Notes under the pieces: generated by a model
What the model was told of the DNA's origin: nothing
The model's database searches: none
What the model saw: the letters and a program-made list of their open reading frames with translations, nothing else
Origin: Ornithobacterium rhinotracheale DSM 15997
GTDB taxonomy: Bacteria > Bacteroidota > Bacteroidia > Flavobacteriales > Weeksellaceae
Length of the DNA: 64,000 nucleotides
Reading direction: 5' to 3'
Assembly (NCBI RefSeq): GCF_000265465.1
Contig: NC_018016.1
Span: forward strand, 749,501-813,500
Made by a program: the position numbers and the translations under genes
Part shown: positions 1 through 8,711 of the stretch, one piece after another
How the letters are laid out: each line of letters opens with the position of its first letter
Position numbering within the stretch: the stretch's first letter is position 1

Positions 1-832
1 ATTCCTGTTGAGAAAATACAGATGTAATGTAGGTATTCCCAAACTTCAACTGCGTTTTTGCCCCAAACAAGGACTGAACGCCCGTGATTATAGAAGTGCT
101 TAGAGGCATACTTACATTTCCAAATTCTATATTTTGAATAATATTATCCTCGCCACCTTCTCCATTCGGTCTCCAAGCGAGATTCATTCTATTTTCAAAA
201 CCAAATCCTGCTTGGGTATCATAATTCGCCCCCAGTTGAAGATTTTCTCCAACTTTACCTAAGACACTTAGCTGAATACGCTGTTGCAAATCTATTGCAA
301 AAGACTTTCTATTTTGTGGCAAAAGTTGCGGATTTTCTAAGTTTTGATAATAAACTCCCAATCCCAGAGATGCGTATCCCTTCGGCACTAGTTCTATTTT
401 ACTTCCCCCAAAAATAGTTTCAAATATCTTATTTCTCACCTGCAAACTTGGCAAGACTAGTCCTTTATCTTTTTCGGAAATCTCTGTACCAAACTGTTGA
501 TTTCGCCTTTCCTTATCCACTGCCTGAGACTTTTGCTTGTAATATTCCCCCATACTCTGGCTAAGGAGCATATTCAGATACTGTTCTTGATTTAAGATGA
601 TTGGATCCCCATAAACCAAACTACCTATTTTCTGCCTTAATATATAATTTCCCGTAGCAGAATCATATTGCGAATAATACCCCATAGGAGACTCTAAATA
701 CAATCCCCCAGACTGGTACTTAAAAGGATATCGCAAAGTGTCGCTCTCTTGAGCCTTGGCTTGTGGCGTTAGTAAAACAAAAGCTACTATAAAAAGTAGC
801 ACCTTATAACATATTGTATTCACTTTTTTCAA
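1..832 (-). CDS. sprA: SprA, cell-surface type IX secretion/gliding protein (N-terminal part, runs off the window)
   Basis: SprA forms the giant outer-membrane beta-barrel translocon of the type IX secretion system and is also needed for gliding. My own translation of this strand gives an N-terminal signal peptide ending near a QAKAQ cleavage site. It is followed by the SprA N-terminal region, including stretches such as YPFKYQSGGLYLESPMGYY and LGKVGENLQLGANYDTQAGF. The gene continues beyond base 1, so only about 277 residues are visible. No ATG fits; the start is TTG at 832 or GTG at 823, immediately after the ruvA stop. The ruvA-sprA order is conserved in Flavobacteriia, which supports the call. 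Confidence 0.88.
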   Translation of the reverse strand, partial: MKKVNTICYKVLLFIVAFVLLTPQAKAQESDTLRYPFKYQSGGLYLESPMGYYSQYDSATGNYILRQKIGSLVYGDPIILNQEQYLNMLLSQSMGEYYKQKSQAVDKERRNQQFGTEISEKDKGLVLPSLQVRNKIFETIFGGSKIELVPKGYASLGLGVYYQNLENPQLLPQNRKSFAIDLQQRIQLSVLGKVGENLQLGANYDTQAGFGFENRMNLAWRPNGEGGEDNIIQNIEFGNVSMPLSTSIITGVQSLFGAKTQLKFGNTYITSVFSQQE

Positions 833-834
833 AA

Positions 835-1419
835 CTATTTCTTTTTCAAGGTTTGTTTGATTAAGTTTTCTAAGCTTAAAGTTGGATTTTCTTTCAAAAG
901 CTGAACAATGATAGGCTCTGCCACTTTTTTAGGAATCCCCAAGACTTCAAGGGCAGAAAGAGCCTCGATTTTAATTTTGCTTGTGCCTTTACCTTCTATC
1001 TTTTTAGTTTCCAGCACTTGTTTTTTAATCTTATTTTTAAGATCTAAAATGATACGCTGTGCTGTTTTAGCTCCAATTCCCTTTACCGACTGCAAAACCT
1101 CTGGCTGATCGTTAGCAATTGCAGCGTAAATATCTCCCACCGAAAGTGTAGACAACATCACAACGGCAGAGGCGGGTCCCACTCCACTCACCGAAATTAA
1201 AAATTCAAATACTGAACGCTCTGATTTCGTACTAAATCCATATAAATTCTGTGCATCTTCTCGCACCAAAAGGTGGGTGTACAATAATACATTCTCATCT
1301 GCTGGCAAATCATTGTAAGTTGCTTGACTAATGCTTACATAGTATCCCACACCATGGCAATCTATCACCACATAATTGGGTTCTTTCTCTACTAATCTGC
1401 CTTTGAGTTGCGTAATCAT
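835..1419 (-). CDS. ruvA: Holliday junction branch migration protein RuvA
   Basis: RuvA binds Holliday junctions as a tetramer and loads the RuvB motor for branch migration. The 194-residue protein starts MITQLKGRLVEK, has the N-terminal OB fold, and then two helix-hairpin-helix segments (VSGVGPASAVVML and VKGIGAKTAQRIILDLK). A C-terminal domain III (about residues 145-194) follows a Lys-rich linker. The frame stays open 22 codons upstream, but the family start fits the Met at 1419. It lies 2 nt upstream of the sprA start, so the two are probably cotranscribed. Confidence 0.96.
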   Translation of the reverse strand: MITQLKGRLVEKEPNYVVIDCHGVGYYVSISQATYNDLPADENVLLYTHLLVREDAQNLYGFSTKSERSVFEFLISVSGVGPASAVVMLSTLSVGDIYAAIANDQPEVLQSVKGIGAKTAQRIILDLKNKIKKQVLETKKIEGKGTSKIKIEALSALEVLGIPKKVAEPIIVQLLKENPTLSLENLIKQTLKKK

Positions 1420-1615
1420 GTGTAGTGTATGTCTAAAATTTTCGGCTAAGGTATGAAATTCTTGGCAAACTGCATTAAAATTCACAGAATTAGGTAATTT
1501 GAGTTAAAACTTTATGATTTATTAATCTTTACTCAAAAACCCACTATTATAAATTTTCCTTATAATCAAAAAGGGAATTAATATAGATTTTTTATAACCA
1601 AAGTGACTTTTGCAC

Positions 1616-1623
1616 TATATTTG
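1616..1623 (+). promoter_or_regulatory. Bacteroidetes-type -7 promoter element upstream of the peroxiredoxin gene
   Basis: TATATTTG matches the TAnnTTTG consensus of Bacteroidetes housekeeping promoters and lies 47 nt before the peroxiredoxin ATG. I see no clear TTG -33 element at the usual distance. Confidence 0.5.
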
Positions 1624-1670
1624 CAGCGTAAAAGTTTTAGAAATAATAACCAATAAAAAAACAAAAAATT

Positions 1671-2309
1671 ATGTCTTACGTAGGTAAAAAATTCCCAAAT
1701 ATCGCAGTAAACGCCATGAACGAAATGGGCGATACTTTTAAATTAAATGTTCTTGAAAAAGCAGTGAGCGAAAAGAAAAAAGTTTTGCTTTTCTGGTATC
1801 CAAAGGACTTCACTTTTGTTTGTCCGACTGAGCTTCACGCTTTCCAAGAAGCTATGGCTGAATTTAAAAAAAGAAACACCATCATCATCGGTGCTTCTTG
1901 CGACACACCAGAAGTACACTTCGCTTGGCTAAACACACCAAAAGACAACGGAGGTATCGAAGGGGTAACTTATGACATTCTTGCAGATAGCAACAGAAAC
2001 CTTTCAAACGCTTTAGAAATTTTAGACTCTAGCGAGGCTGAATATTGCGACGAAACTGGATGCTACTTAGTGGAAGGTGACAGCGTAACTTACCGTGCGA
2101 CTTACTTGATCGACGAAGATGGTAAAGTATTCCACGAATCTATCAACGATATGCCTCTTGGTAGAAATGTTGCCGAGTACCTAAGAATGATTGATGCTTA
2201 CACTCATGTTCAAAAATATGGTGAAGTATGCCCTGCAAACTGGGAAGAAGGTAAAGAAGCTATGAACGCAAACCGCGATGGTGTAGCTAATTACTTAAAA
2301 TCTCACTAA
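1671..2309 (+). CDS. 2-Cys peroxiredoxin (AhpC/Prx family)
   Basis: This enzyme reduces hydrogen peroxide and organic hydroperoxides with a thiol donor. In 212 residues it has the peroxidatic motif FTFVCPTEL with Cys51 and a C-terminal resolving cysteine in YGEVCPANW (Cys187), so it is a typical 2-Cys enzyme. The catalytic Thr and Arg regions are present. Thioredoxin is encoded 70 nt downstream on the same strand and is the likely reductant. I see no OxyR-type operator. The start follows an A-rich leader and gives the usual MSYVGKKFPNIAVNA beginning. Confidence 0.93.
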   Translation: MSYVGKKFPNIAVNAMNEMGDTFKLNVLEKAVSEKKKVLLFWYPKDFTFVCPTELHAFQEAMAEFKKRNTIIIGASCDTPEVHFAWLNTPKDNGGIEGVTYDILADSNRNLSNALEILDSSEAEYCDETGCYLVEGDSVTYRATYLIDEDGKVFHESINDMPLGRNVAEYLRMIDAYTHVQKYGEVCPANWEEGKEAMNANRDGVANYLKSH

Positions 2310-2379
2310 TTAAAAAAACAAACCTAAATACAGAGAGGGGGAAACCTCCTCTCTATCACATTTCAAAAATTAAATAAAA

Positions 2380-2691
2380 ATGAAAGAATTAGAACAAGAT
2401 AATTTACAGGAAGTTTTAGCTAATAACGAGTTAGTACTCGTTCAATATGGTGCTGGATGGTGCGGAAACTGCAAAATCATGAAACCTAAGTTCAAAAAAT
2501 TTGCTAGCAAGCACACAGAAATCCCGTTCTACTATGTAGATGCTGAGAAATTCCCAGAATCAAGAAAATTAGCCAAAGTAGATAACTTACCTACTTTCGT
2601 GGCTTTCAAAAACGGAGAAGCTGTTCAACAAATCCAAACCAACAAAGGGGAGGTTTTAAAACAAATGATCGATGAGGTTACCGCTAATTAA
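2380..2691 (+). CDS. Thioredoxin-family protein with WCGNC active site
   Basis: A 103-residue cytoplasmic thioredoxin fold without signal peptide. The redox motif is W27-C-G-N-C31, where classical thioredoxin has WCGPC; the Pro-to-Asn change should alter redox potential. The conserved cis-Pro is present in DNLPTF. It follows the peroxiredoxin gene and probably recycles it. The next gene overlaps its last 20 bases, so the two are translationally coupled. It could also reduce other thiol enzymes; the peroxiredoxin link is inferred from position. Confidence 0.92.
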   Translation: MKELEQDNLQEVLANNELVLVQYGAGWCGNCKIMKPKFKKFASKHTEIPFYYVDAEKFPESRKLAKVDNLPTFVAFKNGEAVQQIQTNKGEVLKQMIDEVTAN

Positions 2692-2929
2692 ACATATTGA
2701 TAGTTTTATTGAAGAGAACGATCAAGATTTCGTTCTTGAAACTATCGAAACTTTAGAAAACTTAATCGAGTGCGATAATTTGAAAGACGAGGAGCTAGAT
2801 GTCATCGGCGAATTACTTTCAAACTTCTACGGAGCTATCGAGGTAAACAAAATGATCAAAGAAGGAAAATCGCAACGCGATGCCTTGAACGCTTTTATGA
2901 AACGCGTAACGGGTTCGATTGATAAATAA
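2672..2929 (+). CDS. Small conserved protein, DUF6952-like
   Basis: An acidic, helical protein of 85 residues with no signal peptide, membrane segment or catalytic motif. From memory it matches the DUF6952 family of Flavobacteriia (ETIETLENL, LKDEELDVIGELLSNFYGAIEV, MKRVTGSIDK), which typically sits beside a peroxiredoxin/thioredoxin pair. Its start lies inside the thioredoxin gene, a 20-nt overlap in another frame. A role as accessory to the thiol-redox pair is inference from context only. A strong terminator follows. Confidence 0.8.
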   Translation: MRLPLIKHIDSFIEENDQDFVLETIETLENLIECDNLKDEELDVIGELLSNFYGAIEVNKMIKEGKSQRDALNAFMKRVTGSIDK

Positions 2930-2976
2930 GATATTTAATAATTTTTCTTTTCATAATAAATTAGTTAATCAAAAAA

Positions 2977-3001
2977 AGAGCGATACAATGTGTATCGCTC
3001 T
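2977..3001. terminator. Bidirectional Rho-independent terminator
   Basis: Perfect 11-bp stem AGAGCGATACA / TGTATCGCTCT with a 3-nt loop. It has A-runs on the left and T-runs on the right, and sits between the convergent DUF6952-like and glnS genes. Confidence 0.9.
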
Positions 3002-3028
3002 TTTTATCTATAAATAAACTATGAAATA

Positions 3029-4708
3029 TTATTTACTTTTTGCCCAAGTATCTCTCAATGGCACTGTGCGATTGAACACATAGTTTCCATTACCAAAATC
3101 CTTCATATCCGCCACAAAATAGCCCAAACGCTGGAACTGGAAACGATCTTCTGGATTTGCATCTTTTAATGAAGGCTCAGCATAAGCTTGAATCACTTTC
3201 AAAGAATCTGGATTTAAATGCTCTAAGAAATCTACTTCCTTATCAGCATCTGGAGCTTCTACACTGAACAATCTATCATATAATCTTACTTCGATAGGTA
3301 AATTTTGCTCGGCAGACACCCAGTGCAAAGTCCCTTTTACTCGGCGCATACTAGCTTCGGTACCGCTTCCACTTTTGCTATCCTCGTCATAAGTAGCATA
3401 AATTGTAGTGATGTTTCCATCGGCATCTTTTTCCACACGAGTACCTTTAATAATGTAAGCCCCCTTCAACCTAACTTCTTTACCAATAGAAAGACGGAAG
3501 AATTTTTTAGGCGCATCTTCCATAAAATCCTCACGCTCGATGTATAGTTCACGCGTAAAAGGCACCTCACGGAATCCGGCAGATTCATCTTCTGGATTGT
3601 TTTCAACTTTTAAGTTTTCAACTTTTCCCTCTGGATAGTTTTCTATAACTAATTTAACAGGGTCTAAGACAGCAAATACACGCGGAGCAGTAGCATTTAG
3701 CTCATCTCGCAAAACATGCTCCAAAAGCGAAACATCAATTACATTGTCGCGTTTTGCAATCCCTGCTTTTTCCCAAAAAGTTTTAAGCGAATTTGGCGTA
3801 AAACCGCGGCGTCTCAACCCAGAAATGGTAGGCATACGCGGATCGTCCCAACCAGAGACATGATTTTCTTCTACTAATTTTTTAAGCTTACGCTTGCTGG
3901 TAATCATATAGCTCACATTACCACGCGCAAATTCTCTTTGTTTTGGTTTTAAAGTTCCATCTTCGTGCACTTGATCCACATACCAATCATATAACGGACG
4001 GTGGTTTTCAAACTCAAGCGAACACAATGAGTGCGAAATTCTCTCGATATAATCGCTCTCGCCATGTGCCCAATCGTACATAGGATAAATTTTCCACTTA
4101 TCTCCCGTGCGATGGTGAGGGCGGTTTAGCATACGATACATCACAGGGTCTCGCATATTCATATTAGGTGCCGCCATATCAATTTTAGCACGCAATACAC
4201 GAGAGCCATCTGGCACTTCACCATTTTTCATTTCCTCAAACAAACGGAGGTTTTCTTCCACACTTCTGTTGCGGTATGGGCTTTCCTCTCCCGCTTCAAA
4301 TGGCGTTTTACGCTGAGCTACTATCTCCTCAGAGCTTTGATCATCAACATAAGCCTTACCCTCCTTAATCATTTCGATTGCCCAATCATACAATTGTTCA
4401 AAATAATCAGAAGTAAAACAGATTTTATCCCATTTAAACCCAAGCCATTCTACATCTTTCTGGATTGAATCCACAAACTCTTGTTCTTCTGCCTCGGGAT
4501 TGGTATCGTCGAATCTTAAGTTTACAGGCGCATTATATTTCTCTCCTAATCCGAAGTTTAGGCAAATAGCCTTGGCATGACCAATATGTAAATAACCATT
4601 TGGCTCTGGCGGAAAACGGAATCTCAATTCGCTTTCAGGTAAACCTTTAGACAAATCTCCATTGATGATTTGCTCTATAAAATTCGCTGCATTGTATTCT
4701 TTGCTCAT
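3029..4708 (-). CDS. glnS: Glutaminyl-tRNA synthetase
   Basis: A class I aminoacyl-tRNA synthetase that charges tRNA(Gln) directly. It carries the HIGH-type motif (EPNGYLHIGHAKAI), the KMSKS-equivalent (MITSKRKLKKLV) and a C-terminal anticodon-binding beta-barrel region ending with FNRTVPLRDTW. Length is 559 residues, normal for the family. The frame is open to 4732, but a TATATTTG -7 element on this strand covers 4732-4739. Translation therefore most likely begins at the ATG at 4708 (MSKEYNAANF). Confidence 0.96.
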   Translation of the reverse strand: MSKEYNAANFIEQIINGDLSKGLPESELRFRFPPEPNGYLHIGHAKAICLNFGLGEKYNAPVNLRFDDTNPEAEEQEFVDSIQKDVEWLGFKWDKICFTSDYFEQLYDWAIEMIKEGKAYVDDQSSEEIVAQRKTPFEAGEESPYRNRSVEENLRLFEEMKNGEVPDGSRVLRAKIDMAAPNMNMRDPVMYRMLNRPHHRTGDKWKIYPMYDWAHGESDYIERISHSLCSLEFENHRPLYDWYVDQVHEDGTLKPKQREFARGNVSYMITSKRKLKKLVEENHVSGWDDPRMPTISGLRRRGFTPNSLKTFWEKAGIAKRDNVIDVSLLEHVLRDELNATAPRVFAVLDPVKLVIENYPEGKVENLKVENNPEDESAGFREVPFTRELYIEREDFMEDAPKKFFRLSIGKEVRLKGAYIIKGTRVEKDADGNITTIYATYDEDSKSGSGTEASMRRVKGTLHWVSAEQNLPIEVRLYDRLFSVEAPDADKEVDFLEHLNPDSLKVIQAYAEPSLKDANPEDRFQFQRLGYFVADMKDFGNGNYVFNRTVPLRDTWAKSK

Positions 4709-4731
4709 TTTATTGAAGTGATTTAAAGCCA

Positions 4732-4739
4732 CAAATATA
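4732..4739 (-). promoter_or_regulatory. -7 promoter element of glnS
   Basis: TATATTTG on the minus strand (CAAATATA on the plus) matches TAnnTTTG and lies 23 nt upstream of the chosen glnS start. It argues against the longer open-frame start at 4732. Confidence 0.55.
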
Positions 4740-4943
4740 CATTTTTCATATTTAAAATTTACGATTTTTTTTAAAGCTTACTAATTTTTCAGCAAAGCAT
4801 GCATTTAAAATTCAAATCATTAGCAGATTAATCCTTACAAAATTCATTAAAAGTTAAATTTTCATAAATCGCTGATTTTAGGCTTCTTTTATTTAGAATT
4901 GCTCTAAATTGCAAAAATCAAACAATATATACCTTTACAAAGG

Positions 4944-4973
4944 TTTGTAAAGTATGTAAGATTTGTATTTTTG
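4944..4973 (+). promoter_or_regulatory. Promoter of the ccoS-ccoNO-ccoQ-ccoP operon
   Basis: TTTG at 4944-4947, an 18-nt spacer, then TATTTTTG at 4966-4973. This is a good match to the Bacteroidetes sigma-ABfr consensus (TTG / TAnnTTTG), 28 nt before the ccoS ATG. No FNR/Anr-like TTGAN6TCAA dyad is visible nearby. Confidence 0.65.
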
Positions 4974-5001
4974 CTTTTAGGTACATTTATCGTACAAGTA
5001 T

Positions 5002-5166
5002 ATGGGAATAGTTTTTCTAATGGTTTTAGTGAGTGTTTCGCTTGCATTTGTCTTTCTAATTGTGTTTATAATTGGAGTAAAGAAAGGACAATTTGATGAG
5101 GGAGAAGCTCCAGCGATTAGAATTTTAAAAGAAGATAAAAAAGAAACAAAAAAAGAGGATTTATAA
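5002..5166 (+). CDS. ccoS: CcoS, cbb3 oxidase maturation protein
   Basis: A 54-residue protein with one N-terminal membrane helix (residues 1-26) followed by KKGQFDEGEAPAIRIL and a charged tail. This is the typical CcoS layout; CcoS is required for cofactor insertion into cbb3 oxidase. Its TAA stop overlaps the ATG of ccoNO by one base (TAATG), so translation is coupled. The usual neighbour ccoI, a copper P-type ATPase gene, is not upstream here. glnS is instead. Confidence 0.88.
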   Translation: MGIVFLMVLVSVSLAFVFLIVFIIGVKKGQFDEGEAPAIRILKEDKKETKKEDL

Positions 5167-7442
5167 TGCAAATGCAAACTTTTTATTACGACAACAAGAT
5201 TGTGAAGTACTTCTTGTACGCCACAATATTTTGGGGAGTTCTCGCCTTCATTTTGGGACTTACAGTTGCAACACTGTTGTTTTTCCCTACCTTACCGGAA
5301 TATCTCTTCGGGACAGATGACCCAGATATCGGTTTCACGCTTTTTGGCAATACCATATTCGACCTCTCTAATACAGAAGGGGTTTTGGGCTATGGTAGAT
5401 TGAGAATGCTCCATACTTCTGCCGCAATTTTTGCTTTTGTGGGAAATGGTTTTTTCGCCGGAGCATACTATTCAATGCAGCGATTACTTAAAACCCGTAT
5501 GGCTAGTGATGTCATGAGCTGGATCAACTTCTGGGGCTGGCAATTAGTAATTGTAATTTGTGTAATCACTTTCTTTTTAGGATTTAACACCTCTAAAGAG
5601 TATGCAGAACATGAATGGCCTCTTGATATTCTAATTGCAGTTGTCTGGGTATTGTTTGGAGTTCACATGTTCATGACAATCGCAAAAAGACGCGTAAAAC
5701 ACATGTATGTAGCTATTTGGTTCTATATCGCAACTTGGATTGGGGTTGCAATGCTACATATCTTCAACAACTTAGAAGTTCCTGTAAACTGGAATGTTAT
5801 TCAACCTAAGAGTTACTCTTTATATGCTGGAGTTCAAGATGCCTTGGTGCAATGGTGGTATGGGCACAATGCCGTGGCATTCTTCCTTACAACTCCTGTA
5901 CTTGGTTTAATGTATTATTTCTTGCCAAAAGCGGCAAACCGTCCTGTATTCTCATATAAATTATCAATCATTCACTTCTGGTCTTTGATTTTTGTTTACT
6001 TGTGGGCAGGGCCTCACCACTTGATCTACACTGCTTTGCCAGGTTGGGCACAAGCATTAGGTACTGGTTTCTCTGTGATGCTTATCGCTCCATCTTGGGG
6101 AGGTATGTTGAACGGCCTCCTTACTTTAAGAGGTGCTTGGGATAAAGTGAGAGAAGAACCTATTTTGAAATTCTTTGTAGTAGCTGTAACCTGTTACGGT
6201 ATGGCGACTTTTGAAGGTCCTATGCTTGCTACAAAAACTTTAAATAGTATTGGTCACTTTACCGATTGGGTAATCGCCCACGTACACGTAGGAACGCTAG
6301 GATGGAATGGATTTATGATGTTTGGTATTATATACTACATCATCCCTAGAATATTTAACACAAAACTTGCGTCTAAAGGATTAGCTAATGCTCATTTCTG
6401 GTTAGGTACATTAGGAATCATTCTCTATGCAATTCCTATGTACATGGCGGGATGGACTCAAGCATTGATGTGGAAAGAATTTAATCCTTCTGGAACTTTA
6501 GTTTATTCAAACTTCTTACAAACTGTAACCGAAATTTTCCCATACTATGTGCTTAGAGCAATAGGTGGTGCATTATACTTAACTGGTTCTATTTTACTAG
6601 TAATCAACATTGTTAAAACTGTTCGCGCTGGTAGATTTACAGCTAATGAGGAAGCTCAAGCTCCTGCACTTGCAAGACTTTCAGGAGATAGACAAAAAGG
6701 TGAGGCTATCCACCCTTGGTTAGAAAGAAAACCTTTGCTATTCTCTATCCTATCTTTTGTAGCAGTAGCAATCGGTGGTGCTGTGGAAATTATCCCAACA
6801 ATGGTGGTGAAATCAAATATTCCTACCATCAGTAGCGTGAAACCTTATACTCCGTTAGAAGTTGAAGGACGCGATATTTATATACGCGAAGGTTGTAATG
6901 CGTGCCACTCTCAAATGATTAGACCATTTAGAGATGAAGTAAAACGCTACGGAGAATACTCTAAACCAGGAGAATTCGTTTACGATCACCCGTTCTTGTG
7001 GGGATCTAAAAGAACTGGTCCAGATTTACAAAGAGAAGGTGGTAAAAGAACTGATTCTTGGCACTTTAAACATATGTGGAACCCTAGACAGACATCAGAT
7101 GGATCTATCATGCCTAGATACCCATGGATTGTAAACAATAGACTAGACCGAAGCTTAACCATGGATAAATTAAATGCTCTTTCTATACTTGGAGTACCTT
7201 ACGAAGAGGAACTTAAAGATCCAGAGAAAGTATTTGCTCACATGGATGAACAGGCTACAGGCATTCAAGAGAAAATCTTCGAAGAGGCTCCAGACTTGAA
7301 AGATGCGTTAAAAGAGCAACAAGAGCGTGAAGGAGAAAACTTCATTCCGCTTAAAGATCGTGAAATCACTGCTTTGATCGCTTATTTGCAGAGACTGGGA
7401 ACCGACATTAAAAAGGAAGAAACTGAAACTGCAAGCAACTAA
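5166..7442 (+). CDS. ccoNO: cbb3-type cytochrome c oxidase, fused CcoN/CcoO subunits
   Basis: The catalytic core of the high-affinity terminal oxidase in the inner membrane. Residues 1 to about 490 are a 12-or-more-helix CcoN domain with heme-copper signatures such as WWYGHNAVAFFLTTP, AGPHHLIYTALP and DWVIAHVHVGTLGWN. After a further membrane helix (about 518-540), the periplasmic CcoO domain carries one c-type heme site, C577-N-A-C580-H581. It ends with a Glu/Lys-rich tail. Fusion of N and O is usual in Bacteroidota and not a sequencing artefact. At 758 residues it looks complete. Confidence 0.95.
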   Translation: MQMQTFYYDNKIVKYFLYATIFWGVLAFILGLTVATLLFFPTLPEYLFGTDDPDIGFTLFGNTIFDLSNTEGVLGYGRLRMLHTSAAIFAFVGNGFFAGAYYSMQRLLKTRMASDVMSWINFWGWQLVIVICVITFFLGFNTSKEYAEHEWPLDILIAVVWVLFGVHMFMTIAKRRVKHMYVAIWFYIATWIGVAMLHIFNNLEVPVNWNVIQPKSYSLYAGVQDALVQWWYGHNAVAFFLTTPVLGLMYYFLPKAANRPVFSYKLSIIHFWSLIFVYLWAGPHHLIYTALPGWAQALGTGFSVMLIAPSWGGMLNGLLTLRGAWDKVREEPILKFFVVAVTCYGMATFEGPMLATKTLNSIGHFTDWVIAHVHVGTLGWNGFMMFGIIYYIIPRIFNTKLASKGLANAHFWLGTLGIILYAIPMYMAGWTQALMWKEFNPSGTLVYSNFLQTVTEIFPYYVLRAIGGALYLTGSILLVINIVKTVRAGRFTANEEAQAPALARLSGDRQKGEAIHPWLERKPLLFSILSFVAVAIGGAVEIIPTMVVKSNIPTISSVKPYTPLEVEGRDIYIREGCNACHSQMIRPFRDEVKRYGEYSKPGEFVYDHPFLWGSKRTGPDLQREGGKRTDSWHFKHMWNPRQTSDGSIMPRYPWIVNNRLDRSLTMDKLNALSILGVPYEEELKDPEKVFAHMDEQATGIQEKIFEEAPDLKDALKEQQEREGENFIPLKDREITALIAYLQRLGTDIKKEETETASN

Positions 7443-7633
7443 TGTTAAAGTATTTTAAAGAATATTTCGGGTACACCAACGATAATATACTACAAGTAAT
7501 TATCTTGATTTGTTCAATTCTATTTTTTATTGGACTGGTGTACTCTGTATTAAAGAAACCAAAAAACTATTATAAAGAAGAAGCTGAAATGCCTTTAGAA
7601 GAGGATTCAGACGAGGACAAAATAAAATTTTAG
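7442..7633 (+). CDS. ccoQ: CcoQ-like small subunit of cbb3 oxidase
   Basis: A 63-residue protein with one membrane helix (about 17-38) and an acidic cytoplasmic tail. Its position between ccoNO and ccoP and its topology identify it as CcoQ, which stabilises the complex; sequence conservation in this family is low. The ATG overlaps the ccoNO stop by one base. Confidence 0.8.
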   Translation: MLKYFKEYFGYTNDNILQVIILICSILFFIGLVYSVLKKPKNYYKEEAEMPLEEDSDEDKIKF

Positions 7634-7637
7634 CACT

Positions 7638-8585
7638 ATGAAACATCGTATTCCAGGTCGTATTACAATACCAGTTGTGTTATTGGCGATTTTAGCTACA
7701 TTTATGATGATTATTCCGATGGATTTTATTCCAGAGAATGGATTAGCAGGAATCCTCTACAATGCCGTATATCAACTAAAGAATGTTTTTAGTTATTGGA
7801 TTGTTTGGGTAATCCTAGGAATTTCGTTCTTAATGCTACTCATCATCAATGAAATTAATCGTGTAATTGAACGCAAAAAACTATCTAAACTTTCTCCAGA
7901 AGAAAGAGCTATTTTCCTTGCTGAAGAGAAAGAAGGATATTTAAAACGATTATTTAGAAGTAGTAAAGAGAAACAATCAGAAGAAGAAGAACAAGCAATC
8001 CTTCTAGATCATGGTTTTGATGGAATTAAGGAGCTAGACAACTCTCTTCCTCAATGGTGGCTAGCAATGTTTTATCTTGGTACTGCCTACATGATTATCT
8101 ATGTAATCGCATACTTTACAACGGATTTTGCACACCCAATCGAGGAATATAATGCTCAAAACGCATTGATGGAAGAGCAAGCTCAATTATGGATTAAACA
8201 AAACGATATCACAATTGACAAAGCTGAAAACTTGTATAAAGACGAGGGAGCACTCCAAAGAGGTGAAGCTATCTTTACAAGTATTTGTGCGACTTGCCAC
8301 ATGGCAAACGGAGGAGGTGCTGCGGGTCCAAACTTGACAGATGACTATTGGATTAATCACCAAGAAAGTGAGTTGTTCAAAAATATATACCATGTTGTGT
8401 ATGATGGTTCTCCTAACAACCCTGCGATGCAAGCCTTTGGGCAAACCAAGCAGCTTACTGGTCTAGATATTCAGGATGTGGCATCTTATGTTTATTATCT
8501 AAACCAAGTAAAACCACAAGTTACCGTAGAAGAAGGCGGTCTAGCTCCTCAAGGAGAGGAAATGCCTCAATGGAAAAGAAAATAG
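7638..8585 (+). CDS. ccoP: cbb3 oxidase diheme-type subunit CcoP, with a single heme c site
   Basis: A membrane-anchored cytochrome c subunit that passes electrons to CcoO/CcoN. It has two N-terminal helices (about 9-27 and 50-70), a charged cytoplasmic loop, a third helix near residues 142-160, and a periplasmic cytochrome domain. Only one CxxCH is present (C217-A-T-C220-H221, with the later ligand region near NPAMQAFG). Proteobacterial CcoP has two hemes; a single heme is the pattern I expect for this phylum. It is the last gene before a terminator. Confidence 0.93.
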   Translation: MKHRIPGRITIPVVLLAILATFMMIIPMDFIPENGLAGILYNAVYQLKNVFSYWIVWVILGISFLMLLIINEINRVIERKKLSKLSPEERAIFLAEEKEGYLKRLFRSSKEKQSEEEEQAILLDHGFDGIKELDNSLPQWWLAMFYLGTAYMIIYVIAYFTTDFAHPIEEYNAQNALMEEQAQLWIKQNDITIDKAENLYKDEGALQRGEAIFTSICATCHMANGGGAAGPNLTDDYWINHQESELFKNIYHVVYDGSPNNPAMQAFGQTKQLTGLDIQDVASYVYYLNQVKPQVTVEEGGLAPQGEEMPQWKRK

Positions 8586-8611
8586 AATTTAATTATAATG
8601 ATTAAATATTA

Positions 8612-8643
8612 CCTCCTCAAATTCATAAAAGAGGAGGTTTTTT
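8612..8643 (+). terminator. Rho-independent terminator after ccoP
   Basis: Stem CCTCCTC / GAGGAGG (8612-8618, 8631-8637) with a 12-nt loop, followed by six T. Confidence 0.85.
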
Positions 8644-8711
8644 ATTTTTAGGCATAGTATTTTCTACTATTTTAATAAGCGTGTAATTTAAAACTTTTGT
8701 AATTTTGAGTC

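Noticed and set aside
1420-1485. Upstream extension of ruvA
   Set aside because: The extra 22 residues are not part of RuvA; the family starts MITQLKG.
4740-4965. FNR- or Anr-type operator upstream of the cbb3 operon
   Set aside because: No TTGAN6TCAA-like dyad could be found by eye.
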